A stretch of DNA of 64,000 nucleotides from Paenibacillus sp. 1_12 (lineage in GTDB: Bacteria; Bacillota; Bacilli; Paenibacillales; NBRC-103111): positions 1-64,000 of the forward strand of contig NZ_FOTE01000003.1 of NCBI RefSeq assembly GCF_900114475.1, read 5' to 3'. Both the position numbers and the translations under genes were made by a program. How positions within the stretch are numbered: the stretch's first letter is position 1; every line of letters starts with the position of its first letter. Below are positions 46,229-55,979 of the stretch, one piece after another. The notes beneath the pieces were generated by a model. The model was not told the origin of the DNA and ran no database searches. It saw only the letters and a list, made by a program, of their open reading frames with translations.

Positions 46229-47150
46229 ATGAATTCCCACTCCACGAACCAAAATAAAGCGGAAAAATATAGAAGTGCTCAGGAGGCTATGTGTTTGTAT
46301 TTCTACAAAGAAGACTTAATCAACATAATAGTTCCCGATAAGCCTGACCCTGCGGCAGCGAGAGTGATTCAGGAGATACTTGGCGGACATTACGGCGAAA
46401 TGCATACCATGATGTAATACTTTTTTCAGAGTAATAATTTTCGCTGAAAAGAAACGCAGTTTCGTGATTTAATCCGCGGCGTGTTCCTTGAAGAGCTTGC
46501 ACACGTGGAACTTGTTCAACGCACGATCAATCAACTACTGACAGGTTCCGGTGAAGAACATGCTGGCAACGCAGGAACCGATACCGCCCCGCTCGATGAA
46601 GCGGTAAAGCATGCGAATCCACACCACTTCATTATTGGCGCCCAGAGCTCACTCCCAGTGGATGCTGCGGGTAGCCCGCGGATGGGTAACTATGTATACA
46701 ATCATGGCAACTTAATAAGCGATTTGCTCGATAATCTTGTGCTGGAATCCACCGGTGTACTTCAGAAGTCCCGGATATATGAGATGAGTTCCAACAAAAC
46801 GTTCCGTGAAACACTCGGGTTCCTAATCGTTCGCGATAACGCTCATCAGAACGCATTTGCGAAGGCGCTGGAAACGCTCGGTGTTAATTGGGGCAAGCTG
46901 TTCCCTGTACCGAATTACGATATTAACAAGTACCCCGAATGCCGCAAATATGCGGAGAAGGGCTTCCACAATGCCCAATTTAATTTCCGTTTGGACAACA
47001 CGCGGATCGGAGAGATCTACAGTGGACAATCACCGAGCAGAAACGGAGGCAGTTTGGAGGTCGTTCAATCGCCTGAAGGATTCCCTCTCCCGTATCTTGC
47101 CGGAATTGCCTAATGAGCATAGCCCCGGATTATATGATCTGAATGCTTAA
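46229..47150 (+). pseudogene. Manganese catalase, three lesions
   Basis: The frame keeps the Mn-catalase pattern: FYKEDLINIIVPDKPDPAAA, HYGEMHTMM, then VFLEELAHVELVQRTINQLL with metal-site Glu and His. Two in-frame stops interrupt it: TAA at 46415-46417 (QYLFQS in relatives) and TGA at about 46445-46447 (FRGK in relatives). A frameshift near 47080-47095 cuts the end; the true C terminus (ELPNEHSPGLYDLNA) is in another frame, ending at 47150. Intact length would be about 300. It would have detoxified peroxide. Confidence 0.85.
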
Positions 47151-47155
47151 GCTGC

Positions 47156-47196
47156 TCCCCCTAACCGAAGTTTGTCCAGGTCAGGGGGGATGTTTT
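47156..47196 (+). terminator. Terminator after the catalase pseudogene
   Basis: TCCCCCTAACC and GGTCAGGGGGA pair over 11 positions with one mismatch, followed by TGTTTT. From here to 47621 I see no supportable gene. Confidence 0.65.
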
Positions 47197-47621
47197 AGTC
47201 AGATGTGGTTCTAAGCAGCAGCTAATAAACGTGATGGTCATTCCGCTAACTCCACAACATTATGATATAGTCAAAAATTTCAGTATTTGCGGATTTGTAT
47301 TGTGTGATTTTATTCTTGATCGTTTCAAACCCCTTCGTATGGATATCTTTGCAAATAATAAGGAGTTTTATAATTTTCAAGTGAGCCTATTCATAATGTT
47401 CAGAGCTACCTGCCAAGTATACGACGATATAAGAACACCCTACCATAGCTGTCGGCAAGCGTGAAGGAGTTTCCTATTTAATCCAATTAATGCCTTCATT
47501 CCCATAAGGTTTGAGGGCTTTGTTGTGTCAATGGTGCTGTGTATATGCATTAACCTCGGATGTAACAATCTTGTTGAAAGTGACATATATAACTGTATAG
47601 CAGTATCTTAGGGGGATTGTT

Positions 47622-48362
47622 ATGATATATCATTGCCCTATATGTGGTAAATGGTGTGAAAATTACAGTCAGGATTACAGGAATCAGATGGAAATGTATA
47701 GAGTAAAGGAACTGACAATTATCGACGAATGGAATGCAGTCCCCATCCCTCCCGCACCTGAGCTAAAATCAGTCACGATTGACCCGGAAACCAGTGCGCT
47801 ACTAATCTTAGACATGGAGACCACAATATGTAAAAACCCTCGTTGTACAGCCTCCATCTCTAAAATTAGTAAGATATTGAATAAGGCCCGAGAAATGGGC
47901 ATGCTTGTGATCTATAGCCTTACACATGCGGGAAGTCCCTCTGATATTGCCTTGCAGATAGCCCCATCACCAAGTGATCCTGTTGTGAAATCAAACGTTG
48001 ATAAGTTCTACAGAACCAATTTAGAAAAAATATTGCAAGAACATGGGATTAAAACTGTTCTTATTACTGGCTATGCCGCCAATGGCGCAGTCCTTCACAC
48101 AGCCACTAGCGCTGCTTTCCGGGGATATGATGTTATTATTCCAGTTGACGGCATGTCCGCTGTTGTTCCTTATGCCGAACAGTACACAGCGTGGCATATG
48201 ATTAACAGTCCAGGAACCCGAAACCGGGCAACTCTTACAAAAGTAGACCTGATAAACTTTTTACCATTAGAAACTTCCTACCGGCACGGAATTATGAACA
48301 TACACCGCAACAAACAACATAAGAAAGTACAAGGGCTGTCTCAAAAGGTCAATAGATCTTGA
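47622..48362 (+). CDS. Isochorismatase-like protein lacking the catalytic cysteine, with CPIC N-terminal extension
   Basis: GGGGGATT lies just before ATG 47622. 246 residues. Residues 1-25 hold CPICGKWC, a possible zinc knuckle not usual in this family. The isochorismatase fold follows from about 50 (SALLILDMET with the Asp; NVDKFYRTN with the Lys). At the nucleophile position the sequence is TGYAANGAVLHTATSA, so the cysteine is absent. A non-hydrolytic or altered role is likely. The last residues overlap an insertion-sequence end (GGGCTGTCTCAAAAG). Confidence 0.7.
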   Translation: MIYHCPICGKWCENYSQDYRNQMEMYRVKELTIIDEWNAVPIPPAPELKSVTIDPETSALLILDMETTICKNPRCTASISKISKILNKAREMGMLVIYSLTHAGSPSDIALQIAPSPSDPVVKSNVDKFYRTNLEKILQEHGIKTVLITGYAANGAVLHTATSAAFRGYDVIIPVDGMSAVVPYAEQYTAWHMINSPGTRNRATLTKVDLINFLPLETSYRHGIMNIHRNKQHKKVQGLSQKVNRS

Positions 48363-48500
48363 GGGATCAGCCTCTCTTTTTATATGGATTTTATTGTAAA
48401 ATAGATAAGAACCCGTTAACTTCTTTCTTAAGTTGATGAACGGAGGGGTCTATTGAGCCCTATGATACCCTTCACAAGGTTTTAATATTCCTTTACAGGA
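48336..48500. mobile_element. Insertion-sequence end remnant
   Basis: GGGCTGTCTCAAAAGGTCAA at 48343 has the look of an IS terminal repeat. After it a ribosome site (GGAGGGG, 48442-48448) leads to a short frame that ends at once. No transposase is left. Confidence 0.35.
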
Positions 48501-48552
48501 ATATTCTTTGTATGGTATATTGTTTTCATCAGGTAAGTATAAACTCCAATTA

Positions 48553-48569
48553 CTAACGAAGGACGCGTA
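48553..48569 (+). repeat. Junction motif copy
   Basis: CTAACGAAGGACGCGTA, close to the left-end form (CTAACGAAGAACGCTAG), 21 bp before the ArsR gene. Confidence 0.45.
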
Positions 48570-48589
48570 CAATTACAGCAAGAGAACGG

Positions 48590-48937
48590 ATGATGACCAT
48601 GAATGCTAACGTCATGAGTGCTTTGGCAGAAACTAACCGCATGCAGATTGTTGAGCTTTTACGCGAACGTCCGCTCACAGTAGGGGAGATCGCCGAACGG
48701 TTGCAACTGCGCCAGCCTCAAGCATCCAAGCATTTGCGTGTTTTAAGTGAGGCTGGGATTGTGGAGGCCCAGGTGGACGCGAATCGTCGGATCTACAGGC
48801 TACGGCCGGAACCTTTCCAGGAGCTGGATGATTGGTTGGAGAGCTACCGCTTTATCTGGGAGGAGCGGTTCGACCGCCTGGATGACTATTTGCAGAAGCT
48901 GCAGAGCAAGGAAATTCGGAAAGAGCAGCAGGACTAA
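48590..48937 (+). CDS. ArsR-family regulator
   Basis: The 115-residue protein has the ArsR winged helix (LAETNRMQIVELLRERPLTV, GEIAERLQLRQPQASKHLRVL), with no cysteine metal site. The start is ATG 48590 or 48593. Like other SRPBCC-linked ArsR proteins it precedes an AHSA1 gene (82 bp gap) and probably represses it. Confidence 0.85.
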   Translation: MMTMNANVMSALAETNRMQIVELLRERPLTVGEIAERLQLRQPQASKHLRVLSEAGIVEAQVDANRRIYRLRPEPFQELDDWLESYRFIWEERFDRLDDYLQKLQSKEIRKEQQD

Positions 48938-49018
48938 GCTTGGGATAATGGATGAGTTGTATGAACGCTGTGACAGGACTATTTTGATCAAGTGATGAAA
49001 TTGAGGAGGAAGTTAAAA

Positions 49019-49537
49019 ATGACAAATCAAATGGTATCCAAGGTAGGGGAAAAGGTGCTTATTCTGGAGCGTGAATTCAATGCTCCTCGCGAGCTAGTGT
49101 TTCAGGCGTTCTCTCAGGCGGAGCATCTAAAGCATTGGTGGGGTCCGAGAGGCTGGACGCTTCCGGTATGTAACGTTGATTTCCGTGTCGGTGGTGTTTG
49201 GCATTATTGCATGAAATGCGAGGACAGGAATCAGGGCGAGTTCTACGGCATGGAAGCGTGGGGAAAGGGGATATACAGCGAGATCCAGGTGCCGGAGAAA
49301 ATTGTGTATACGGACTATTTCTCCGATTCGGAGGGCAATATTGCGGAAACGATGCCGGTCACGATCTGCACGCTGACGTTCATCGAGGTCGAAGGCGGAA
49401 CCAAAGTCATCAACACCGCCGAATATGCAACCGCTGAAGGCTTGAAGCAGGTGCTGGATATGGGCATGCTGCAGGGCATCACAGATACCTGGAACAGACT
49501 GGTTGAGCATCTGGAGTCGATCCAGAAGAGCAGTTAA
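49019..49537 (+). CDS. SRPBCC (AHSA1-like) protein
   Basis: GAGGAGGAAG precedes ATG 49019. 172 residues with the AHSA1 pattern LEREFNAPRELVFQAFSQAE, HWWGPRGWTLP and a C-terminal helix (LKQVLDMGMLQGITDTWNRL). Binds a hydrophobic ligand; identity unknown. Second AHSA1-plus-regulator pair in the window. Confidence 0.85.
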   Translation: MTNQMVSKVGEKVLILEREFNAPRELVFQAFSQAEHLKHWWGPRGWTLPVCNVDFRVGGVWHYCMKCEDRNQGEFYGMEAWGKGIYSEIQVPEKIVYTDYFSDSEGNIAETMPVTICTLTFIEVEGGTKVINTAEYATAEGLKQVLDMGMLQGITDTWNRLVEHLESIQKSS

Positions 49538-49589
49538 AGGGAGAGAATCTGGCGGAAACGCGAAGCTGCATGCATTAAGAACAGTGAAT

Positions 49590-49624
49590 AAGGTCATTCC
49601 TCTTAGTGGGATTGATCTTTTTTT
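49590..49624 (+). terminator. Terminator of the ArsR-SRPBCC operon
   Basis: AAGGTCATTCC and GGGATTGATCTT pair with one mismatch, followed by seven T. Up to 49862 nothing further is seen. Confidence 0.65.
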
Positions 49625-49862
49625 GATTATTTCCTAGGTGAGTGTGTTTTCCACTTTCTTAGACCCACAATTTTCATCCTCGATAATTTTATTCCAAGAG
49701 CATAAAAAAGCGATAGGGCAGAATACTTCAGTTCCAATAGAAAAGGGAGGTCTCTATTGAACTCCCTAATTCAATTTTACCACAATGATGAAAAAACTAT
49801 AAGGCTTGATTTACCAATAATTTCCTATATGATTTAGTTATTAACTTATGGGAGATGATCCA

Positions 49863-50840
49863 TTGCAGTCTCTAGAATCTAAGGTTCATAATTACTTCTC
49901 TTTTTTGGAAATGAACGATGAATACAGTGGAAGTGTATTGATCGCTAAGGAAGGAAAAATTATTATTAACCGTGGATATGGATTTGCGAATCGAGAGCAC
50001 CAAGTAGCCAATACAACGGAGACCAAGTACAGAATTGGTTCGATAACAAAACAGTTTACAGCAATGGCAATCACAATACTTCAGGAACAAGGGATACTGA
50101 AGGTGGAAGACAATATCTCAAAGTTTATACCCTCATTTCCCAAAGGTGCACAGATTTCTTTACACGAATTGTTGACTCATTCGTCGGGCATTCCGAATAT
50201 TACCCGACTCCCGAACATTAAAGAGATAATGAGGCATCCAACGACGATAGAAATTACAGTAAGTTTAATAATGGACTTCGAACTTGAATTTGATCCAGGT
50301 TCTAAATTCCAATATAGTAATTCAGGTTACATTCTATTGGCCTTCATTATTGAAAAAACAACAGGGCTATCTTTCGAGGACTTTTTAAATCGACATATTT
50401 TTGAACCATTAGGTATGACTAATTCTGGTTGTGATAACTTCAAAGAAATAATATTTAACAGGGCACAAGGTTATGAATATGATAATAAAATTGTTAATGC
50501 GGACTATGTTGATATGAGCTTTCCGACAGGAGGTGGAAATCTTTATTCTACAACCGGTGATTTATTTAAGTGGGACCAGTCGTTATATACGGAGAAACTA
50601 GTAACTAATAAAAGCCTTCAAGCAATTTTTACTCCACATGGTTTTGGCTATGGTTACGGTTGGTTTATAAGTAGCGATAATAATCGCAATAGAATTCATC
50701 ATGGTGGTGGTATCGTTGGTTTTAAAAACGAGATAAACCGGTACATTGATGAAGGAGTTACAATAATAATCTTGAACAACTTATCAACTACAAATGTAGA
50801 TAAGATAAGTAACGATCTGGCATCGATGGTCTTCCAGTAA
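49863..50840 (+). CDS. Serine hydrolase, class C beta-lactamase fold
   Basis: GGGAG lies eight bases before TTG 49863 (ATG 49848 overlaps that site). 325 residues, no signal peptide, so cytosolic. Active-site motifs: SITK with Ser60 and Lys63, YSN at 151-153 and HHGG at 279-282. Members are esterases, peptidases or beta-lactamases; absence of a signal peptide argues against a resistance enzyme. Confidence 0.85.
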   Translation: MQSLESKVHNYFSFLEMNDEYSGSVLIAKEGKIIINRGYGFANREHQVANTTETKYRIGSITKQFTAMAITILQEQGILKVEDNISKFIPSFPKGAQISLHELLTHSSGIPNITRLPNIKEIMRHPTTIEITVSLIMDFELEFDPGSKFQYSNSGYILLAFIIEKTTGLSFEDFLNRHIFEPLGMTNSGCDNFKEIIFNRAQGYEYDNKIVNADYVDMSFPTGGGNLYSTTGDLFKWDQSLYTEKLVTNKSLQAIFTPHGFGYGYGWFISSDNNRNRIHHGGGIVGFKNEINRYIDEGVTIIILNNLSTTNVDKISNDLASMVFQ

Positions 50841-50863
50841 GTAATAATTCTCATTAGCTATGA

Positions 50864-50949
50864 CTAACGGGAAACTTTAGCTCAATAAACATCAGGAGAA
50901 GGCTGCTGGCATAGATCGGCAACTGCGTTGTGCTAATGGGCATTTTATC
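50864..50949 (+). repeat. Junction-motif unit without a gene
   Basis: Left CTAACGGGAAACTTTAG (50864-50880), right CTAATGGGCATTTTATC (50933-50949). The stretch after the left motif (CTCAATAAACATCAGGAGAA and onward) is shared with 59228. Confidence 0.5.
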
Positions 50950-50971
50950 TCAATTTACTAAAAGAGGAAAG

Positions 50972-51103
50972 ATGAGGAAATCTAAGATTTGTAGAGATAA
51001 ACAGAGTTATTATTTTCTGAAAATCCTGAATTTAGGCATTGTAATGAGGATGTGTAAATCTATGCAAAATAGCGAACAGGTGTTTTTGAGGTTTGTAAAA
51101 TAA
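50972..51103 (+). CDS. Possible small basic peptide before the ABC exporter
   Basis: AGAGGAAAG leads to ATG 50972 and 43 codons (MRKSKICRDKQSYYFLKILN and onward) with two cysteines and nine or more basic residues. No family. Its place before an exporter is suggestive but could be chance. Confidence 0.2.
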   Translation: MRKSKICRDKQSYYFLKILNLGIVMRMCKSMQNSEQVFLRFVK

Positions 51104-51173
51104 GATATTATATTTTACGATAGGTAACATTCGAAACCAAGAAATAAGGAGGATGTTTAAGAGTGGTGAGTTT

Positions 51174-52925
51174 ATGACAAAAAGGCAATGGGTCACAAAA
51201 TTTATGTTGATGAACAAGTGGGTATTTTTATGTGGGTTCATCGTCACTACATTAATGACGTTGATCAATTTGATTTATCCGTTCCTCAACGCGAAAATTA
51301 TCAATATCGCTTTTTATGATAAAGACATGACCGCCTTTTTGAATTTGTGCTTTATCTATGCCGGCATACTCTTTTTCAATCAGTTTGTCGTTGCGACGTT
51401 AAACAATCTCATTCAGTCACAGTTGATGACGGGTTTTGTCTTTGATATACGGCGGGCTCTTTTTAAAAAGATATTACATAAAAAAGGGAAAGACCTCTCT
51501 GAGATGTACAGCGGTGATATGATCAGCCGAATGAACAAAGACACCACGGATATTATGAAACTCATATTCACGAGCGGCCTTTGGGGATATTCCAACTTTT
51601 TGCATATAATATTCGCTGTCTGCTTCATGTTTTACTATAATATACTTTTGGGAGCGTTTACAGTCGTTCTGGTTCCCGTCGTGTTCTTTACCTCGAAACA
51701 TTTCAAGAAAAAATCGCAAATTGTCAACAAAGATATTTCAAAGGAACAGGGCAAACTATCATCTTACTTGTTTGAAATCGCGAAAAATTTGCAGGAGATA
51801 AAAATCCTTAACGCATGTAAAAAAGTAACGAGGTTTTATTTAAGAAAAACGACATCCATCAATAAAATGAACGTGGAAAGCGGAAGAATCGACGTGACGA
51901 CAGAAAGGGTTAATTCGTTCATCACTCTTATCGCGCAACTGGTGATATTTATGACCTGCGCCTATTTCATTGTTAAAGGCCAAATGCAGCTCGGCGTTTT
52001 TGTAGCCGCAGTAAGCTATTTCAATATGGCTGTGAACTACTTTAGCGTCATAAACGGCAAAATTGTTGATGTCGGGAAGCAAAACGTCTCATTACAACGT
52101 GTAGTGGATATTTTAAATGAAAATGAAGAAGATTACAAAGAAAGCCACCCTCCGAAACATATAAAGGAGGGTACGATTGAATTTAACAATGTCACATTTG
52201 GGTACACCGAAGATAAGCATGTTCTGAACGGATTCAATCTCCGTGTTGATGCAGGAAGCACAATTGGCATTGTCGGAAAGAGCGGCGCAGGTAAAACATC
52301 GATGGCGAACCTACTCTACAATTTATATAACGTTGACGGCGGCGAGCTTCTGATCGATGGAATGAATGTCAATGAATATAACCTACATAGCTTGCGGAGC
52401 CAAGTGGGTATTGTCCATCAGGAGACAATCCTTTACGATCATACCCTACGTTACAATCTTTCATTTACGAACAATAAGGATCATGATGACGCATTGATGG
52501 AAGCGCTTAAGAAAGCCGCTCTTTATGATGTTTTCCTGACACTTCCTAACGGACTGGACACGCTGCTTGGAACTGACGGGCAAGAATTATCCGGCGGGCA
52601 GAAGCAGCGTCTGGCTATCGCCAGGATACTAGTCAAGAATCCCAAGATTTTGATCTTCGACGAAGCCACATCATTCCTTGACAGCCAGAACGAAGCGCTT
52701 ATTCGGAACATGATGAGGGATATGTCGAAAGATCGGACGCTTCTTATAATCGCCCACCGTTTTTCCACCATCAAAAACTGTGATAAAATCGCGGTTTTAG
52801 CGGACGGCGTTGTCGCAGGTTTTGATACTCACGACGTACTGATTACAAGCAATGAAACGTATATAGATTTATTCCACGAACAGTACATAGGAGATGAAGC
52901 GTATGAACCGGTTGGAAACCTTTAA
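51174..52925 (+). CDS. ABC transporter ATPase/permease, subunit 1
   Basis: ATG 51174 follows GGTGAG; AAGGAGG is further up at 51147. 583 residues: six helices in the first 300, then the ATPase domain with Walker A GKSGAGKT at 368-375, signature LSGGQ at 472-476 and Walker B with D496-E497. The catalytic glutamate and switch histidine (IAHR) are present. Overlaps subunit 2 by 23 bp. Exporter class; drug or peptide export likely. Confidence 0.85.
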   Translation: MTKRQWVTKFMLMNKWVFLCGFIVTTLMTLINLIYPFLNAKIINIAFYDKDMTAFLNLCFIYAGILFFNQFVVATLNNLIQSQLMTGFVFDIRRALFKKILHKKGKDLSEMYSGDMISRMNKDTTDIMKLIFTSGLWGYSNFLHIIFAVCFMFYYNILLGAFTVVLVPVVFFTSKHFKKKSQIVNKDISKEQGKLSSYLFEIAKNLQEIKILNACKKVTRFYLRKTTSINKMNVESGRIDVTTERVNSFITLIAQLVIFMTCAYFIVKGQMQLGVFVAAVSYFNMAVNYFSVINGKIVDVGKQNVSLQRVVDILNENEEDYKESHPPKHIKEGTIEFNNVTFGYTEDKHVLNGFNLRVDAGSTIGIVGKSGAGKTSMANLLYNLYNVDGGELLIDGMNVNEYNLHSLRSQVGIVHQETILYDHTLRYNLSFTNNKDHDDALMEALKKAALYDVFLTLPNGLDTLLGTDGQELSGGQKQRLAIARILVKNPKILIFDEATSFLDSQNEALIRNMMRDMSKDRTLLIIAHRFSTIKNCDKIAVLADGVVAGFDTHDVLITSNETYIDLFHEQYIGDEAYEPVGNL

Positions 52926-54681
52926 GGCATTAACTCGGGATATAGATGGCATTAACAAGCCGTTGATTGCGCTTTGCTTTTTCAAGGTGTGGAACTTAAT
53001 ATTCGGGCTTATCCCTTTGTTCTTGTACTCGTTTTTGGTGAATCGAGTTTTAGTAGATAAAAATATGAACGAGCTTTGGCCTGTCATTATCGGTTATCTG
53101 GCTGTTTTCCTGTTCGCGACAATAGGGATCACAGTCAGTAAGAGGTTTTCAAACCGGTTAATACTGAAATATGACCTGAGAATAAAGAATAAATTGCTGA
53201 AAAAGTATACCAGCCTTGATCATGATGTATATAGCAAATATAGCATTGGCGACGTTAAGAGTCGGATTGAAAGCGATTCCACTGTTGCCGAGAATTTTTT
53301 TACGACCCATATATTAGATTTTATTTATGGCGTCGTTTACGCTGTTGCGCTGGCAGTTATTTTGCTATGTTACGACTGGCGGATCGCGCTTCTCAGTTTT
53401 ATTTTTGTTCCGATATCTTTTTTAACGGTTAATTTTGTGGGAGGAAAATCGAAGAAAGCCAAAGAGGAACTATGGAAACTGCAAACCAAATATGAAACCT
53501 TTTTACACTCGAATATTCAAAACTGGAAAGATGTCAAGATCAACAACCTTGAGGACGCGCAACTGGATGAATTAAACGGACACTATAAGAAGATAAGGCC
53601 TATTTGGTTTCGTAGCCAGCTCTATTGGCATCTAGGGATTAGCTATTCGTTCTTCACGAAAAACTTCATTACCCAGTTGTTTATCTATTTTATTGGCGGA
53701 TTATTCGTAATTAATGGTTACTCGCAAGTCGGTGTGCTGCTCGTTTTTATCAGCTTTTACGGGCAGTTTTTTGGGAATATAGAAAACATTAGTAATTCCA
53801 TAATAAACTTCAAGAATGATTCGGTGAATATCGAAAAAATTGTCGAGATACTGAATTTAGAAGTAGTTAAGAGACCCTATAAAAAAATTGACGGAACAGA
53901 TATTCATGTTGAAAATTTGAAATTTACATATGAGGGAAACGATTCATTTGCTCTTGACGGTATTTCGTTCTCCGTGAGTAAGGGTGAACATCTGGCAATC
54001 GTCGGAAAAAGCGGCAGCGGCAAGTCTACCATCGCTAGACTGTTGACAGGGCAGATTAAACCCCAAGGTGGTACTGTACGCATTGGGGGCATTGATATAT
54101 ACACTGTGAACAGCGTAAGTGTGTCAGAAAAAGTTAGTATAGTTGTGCAGGAACCCGTTCTTTTCAATATGACGATCAGAGAAAACCTATTGCTGGCAAA
54201 GGCCGATGCAACCGATGCGGAATTGATAGAGTGCTGCCACAGAGCGAGTATTTATGACTTCATTGAAACATTGCAGAATAAATTGGATACGATAATAGGA
54301 GAAAAAGGTGTAAAACTTTCAGGAGGTCAGAAACAGCGCTTATCTATTGCCCGTGCTTTTTTACAGGACAGGGACATCATCATTTTTGACGAAAGTACAA
54401 GCGCTCTTGACAACGAAAATGAGAATGACATAATTTCAGAACTCAAGAGCCTTTCATCGGGGAAAACCATGATTTCCATCGCTCACCGTTTATCTACTAT
54501 TTTGAACTGCGACAAGGTGATGGTTTTAAAAGATGGCGTGATGGTAGCTTTTGATACCCATGAAAACCTGCGTAACAGAAACGAAACCTATCATTTGCTT
54601 TTCCAAAATCAGTATATAGCAGGTGGAAATGTTGTTGTAAAAAATACGGAGGATTTAGAACCTTTAGTCGTGGGCAGTTGA
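52903..54681 (+). CDS. ABC transporter ATPase/permease, subunit 2
   Basis: AGGAG lies nine bases before ATG 52903 (ATG 52894 is too close). 592 residues with six helices, Walker A GKSGSGKS at 368-375, LSGGQ at 472-476 and D496-E497. Both subunits keep complete ATP sites. Pairs with subunit 1 as a heterodimeric exporter. No regulator or peptide gene of known type is adjacent. Confidence 0.85.
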   Translation: MNRLETFKALTRDIDGINKPLIALCFFKVWNLIFGLIPLFLYSFLVNRVLVDKNMNELWPVIIGYLAVFLFATIGITVSKRFSNRLILKYDLRIKNKLLKKYTSLDHDVYSKYSIGDVKSRIESDSTVAENFFTTHILDFIYGVVYAVALAVILLCYDWRIALLSFIFVPISFLTVNFVGGKSKKAKEELWKLQTKYETFLHSNIQNWKDVKINNLEDAQLDELNGHYKKIRPIWFRSQLYWHLGISYSFFTKNFITQLFIYFIGGLFVINGYSQVGVLLVFISFYGQFFGNIENISNSIINFKNDSVNIEKIVEILNLEVVKRPYKKIDGTDIHVENLKFTYEGNDSFALDGISFSVSKGEHLAIVGKSGSGKSTIARLLTGQIKPQGGTVRIGGIDIYTVNSVSVSEKVSIVVQEPVLFNMTIRENLLLAKADATDAELIECCHRASIYDFIETLQNKLDTIIGEKGVKLSGGQKQRLSIARAFLQDRDIIIFDESTSALDNENENDIISELKSLSSGKTMISIAHRLSTILNCDKVMVLKDGVMVAFDTHENLRNRNETYHLLFQNQYIAGGNVVVKNTEDLEPLVVGS

Positions 54682-54739
54682 TAAAGCATGTACAATACTT
54701 TGCCAATGAGATGTGAAGTGAACCGATACCAGCTAATAG

Positions 54740-55862
54740 GCTGTCAATTTTCTCCGATTTCGGCTAAAATTGTTGCCGCAAGTTTAGTGCGAATGCCGGG
54801 GATCGATTGGATCAAATCATACTCCAATAATTCTTGAGCCAAATCCTCTATGAACTGATCAAGTTTCGATAGATGGTCTTGGTATTGAAGAAGTAAATTA
54901 ATAAGTAGTTCCAGAGAGATTAAATGACTTGGGAAAGCTGTCTCCTTAAAGGGATTACGCTCTGCTGCAGCCATTAACTTTTGTGCCTTTTCTATCGTCC
55001 AGCAGTTGGGATTAACATATCCCGCAAGATTCTGAATGTGCGTCATAACGTCTTTCTCGGATATCGCTAGACGTTGGATATAGAGCCAGGAAACGAGGGG
55101 AAAAAACACGCCATGATACTCCGGGAACACTTGATCTAACACCGCTTGGAATTGTAACTTTGCTTGAACGCACATATGGGTTAGAGACTCGTGTTGCCTT
55201 GTCAGGTAACGCAAATTCATTAGATATTGACCTCGTTTTTTGTAAGGCTCCAGTTCTTCTTTCTAGAACATTTCCCCCAACTGGTATGCATCAGCGGCAT
55301 CCATTTTTACCTTGCGTAAATTAGCCTTTTTCGCTTGGTGTGAAAGTAAGGGATTAATGACGATATGCACAAACTGATGCTCATCCAAGAATTGAACAAC
55401 TGGACTATGATAATGACCCGTTGCCTCTAATACGACTGCCGCACGTTTCCCAGTAAAAGATTCTAAATCTTGGGCATAACGAAGAAAAGACGCAAGTCCA
55501 TCAAGATCATGATTAAAACGAAAAATCTTTCCATAGGGCGTTCCTCTGTCTGCAAAAGCTTGCGCGTGACTTTCCCCTTTGGACACATCCAAACCAATGA
55601 CAGGGTTCACATCATCACTCCCATTATACTTTTCACCGGCAACCCCTAACCTTCTTGTCGTCCACATGTTCGCTTGTGATTCGGGATCATGGTCCCAACC
55701 AGCCTAATCATGGTTTAACAAGTAGGGGGGATGAACTGTATAGCTCTCGGGATCCACCTCCCACGGGCAGAAACGTTCGATCCCCGGCTACCGCTATCTT
55801 ACGTCCACACAAAAATAAGGTCTACCAGAAAGATCTGGTGACCTCATAATACGAACGGGGAG
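54740..55862 (-). mobile_element. IS110-family element, left end kept, right end lost
   Basis: The pseudogene plus about 200 bp of upstream non-coding sequence (55668-55862). IS110 elements carry a structured guide ('bridge') RNA in this region. Repeated short words there (GATCATGGTCCC / AATCATGGTT; GGATCCACC / CGATCCCC) fit a structured RNA but do not prove it. No right end is seen. Confidence 0.6.
54744..55610 (-). pseudogene. IS110-family transposase, amber stop and C-terminal truncation
   Basis: GGGAGTGATGAT precedes GTG 55610, and the product starts VNPVIGLDVSKGESHAQAF with the first DEDD aspartate. VVLEATGHYHSPVVQFL and MDAADAYQLGEMF follow. An in-frame TAG at 55262 (after GEMF) interrupts; the frame then continues KEELEPYKKRGQYL and NLRYLTRQHESL. 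The C-terminal domain reaches only IPGIRTKLAATILAEIGE and stops at 54744; about 130 residues are missing. Confidence 0.85.
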
Positions 55863-55979
55863 TTTGTCGGAACAATACAGAAAGGAAATTTCTCCGATAT
55901 ATCGAATCAATAACAATCATGGTTCAGGAGCAGTTAAAATCAAAATTAAATTGCTTATGAGTTGATTTGTCACGGTGAA

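Noticed and set aside
46445-46447. TGA in the catalase read as selenocysteine
   Set aside because: Relatives have glycine there, and a second stop and a frameshift also break the gene.
47231-47464. Open frame of 77 codons
   Set aside because: No ribosome site, no family and a low-complexity look; chance frame in AT-rich DNA.
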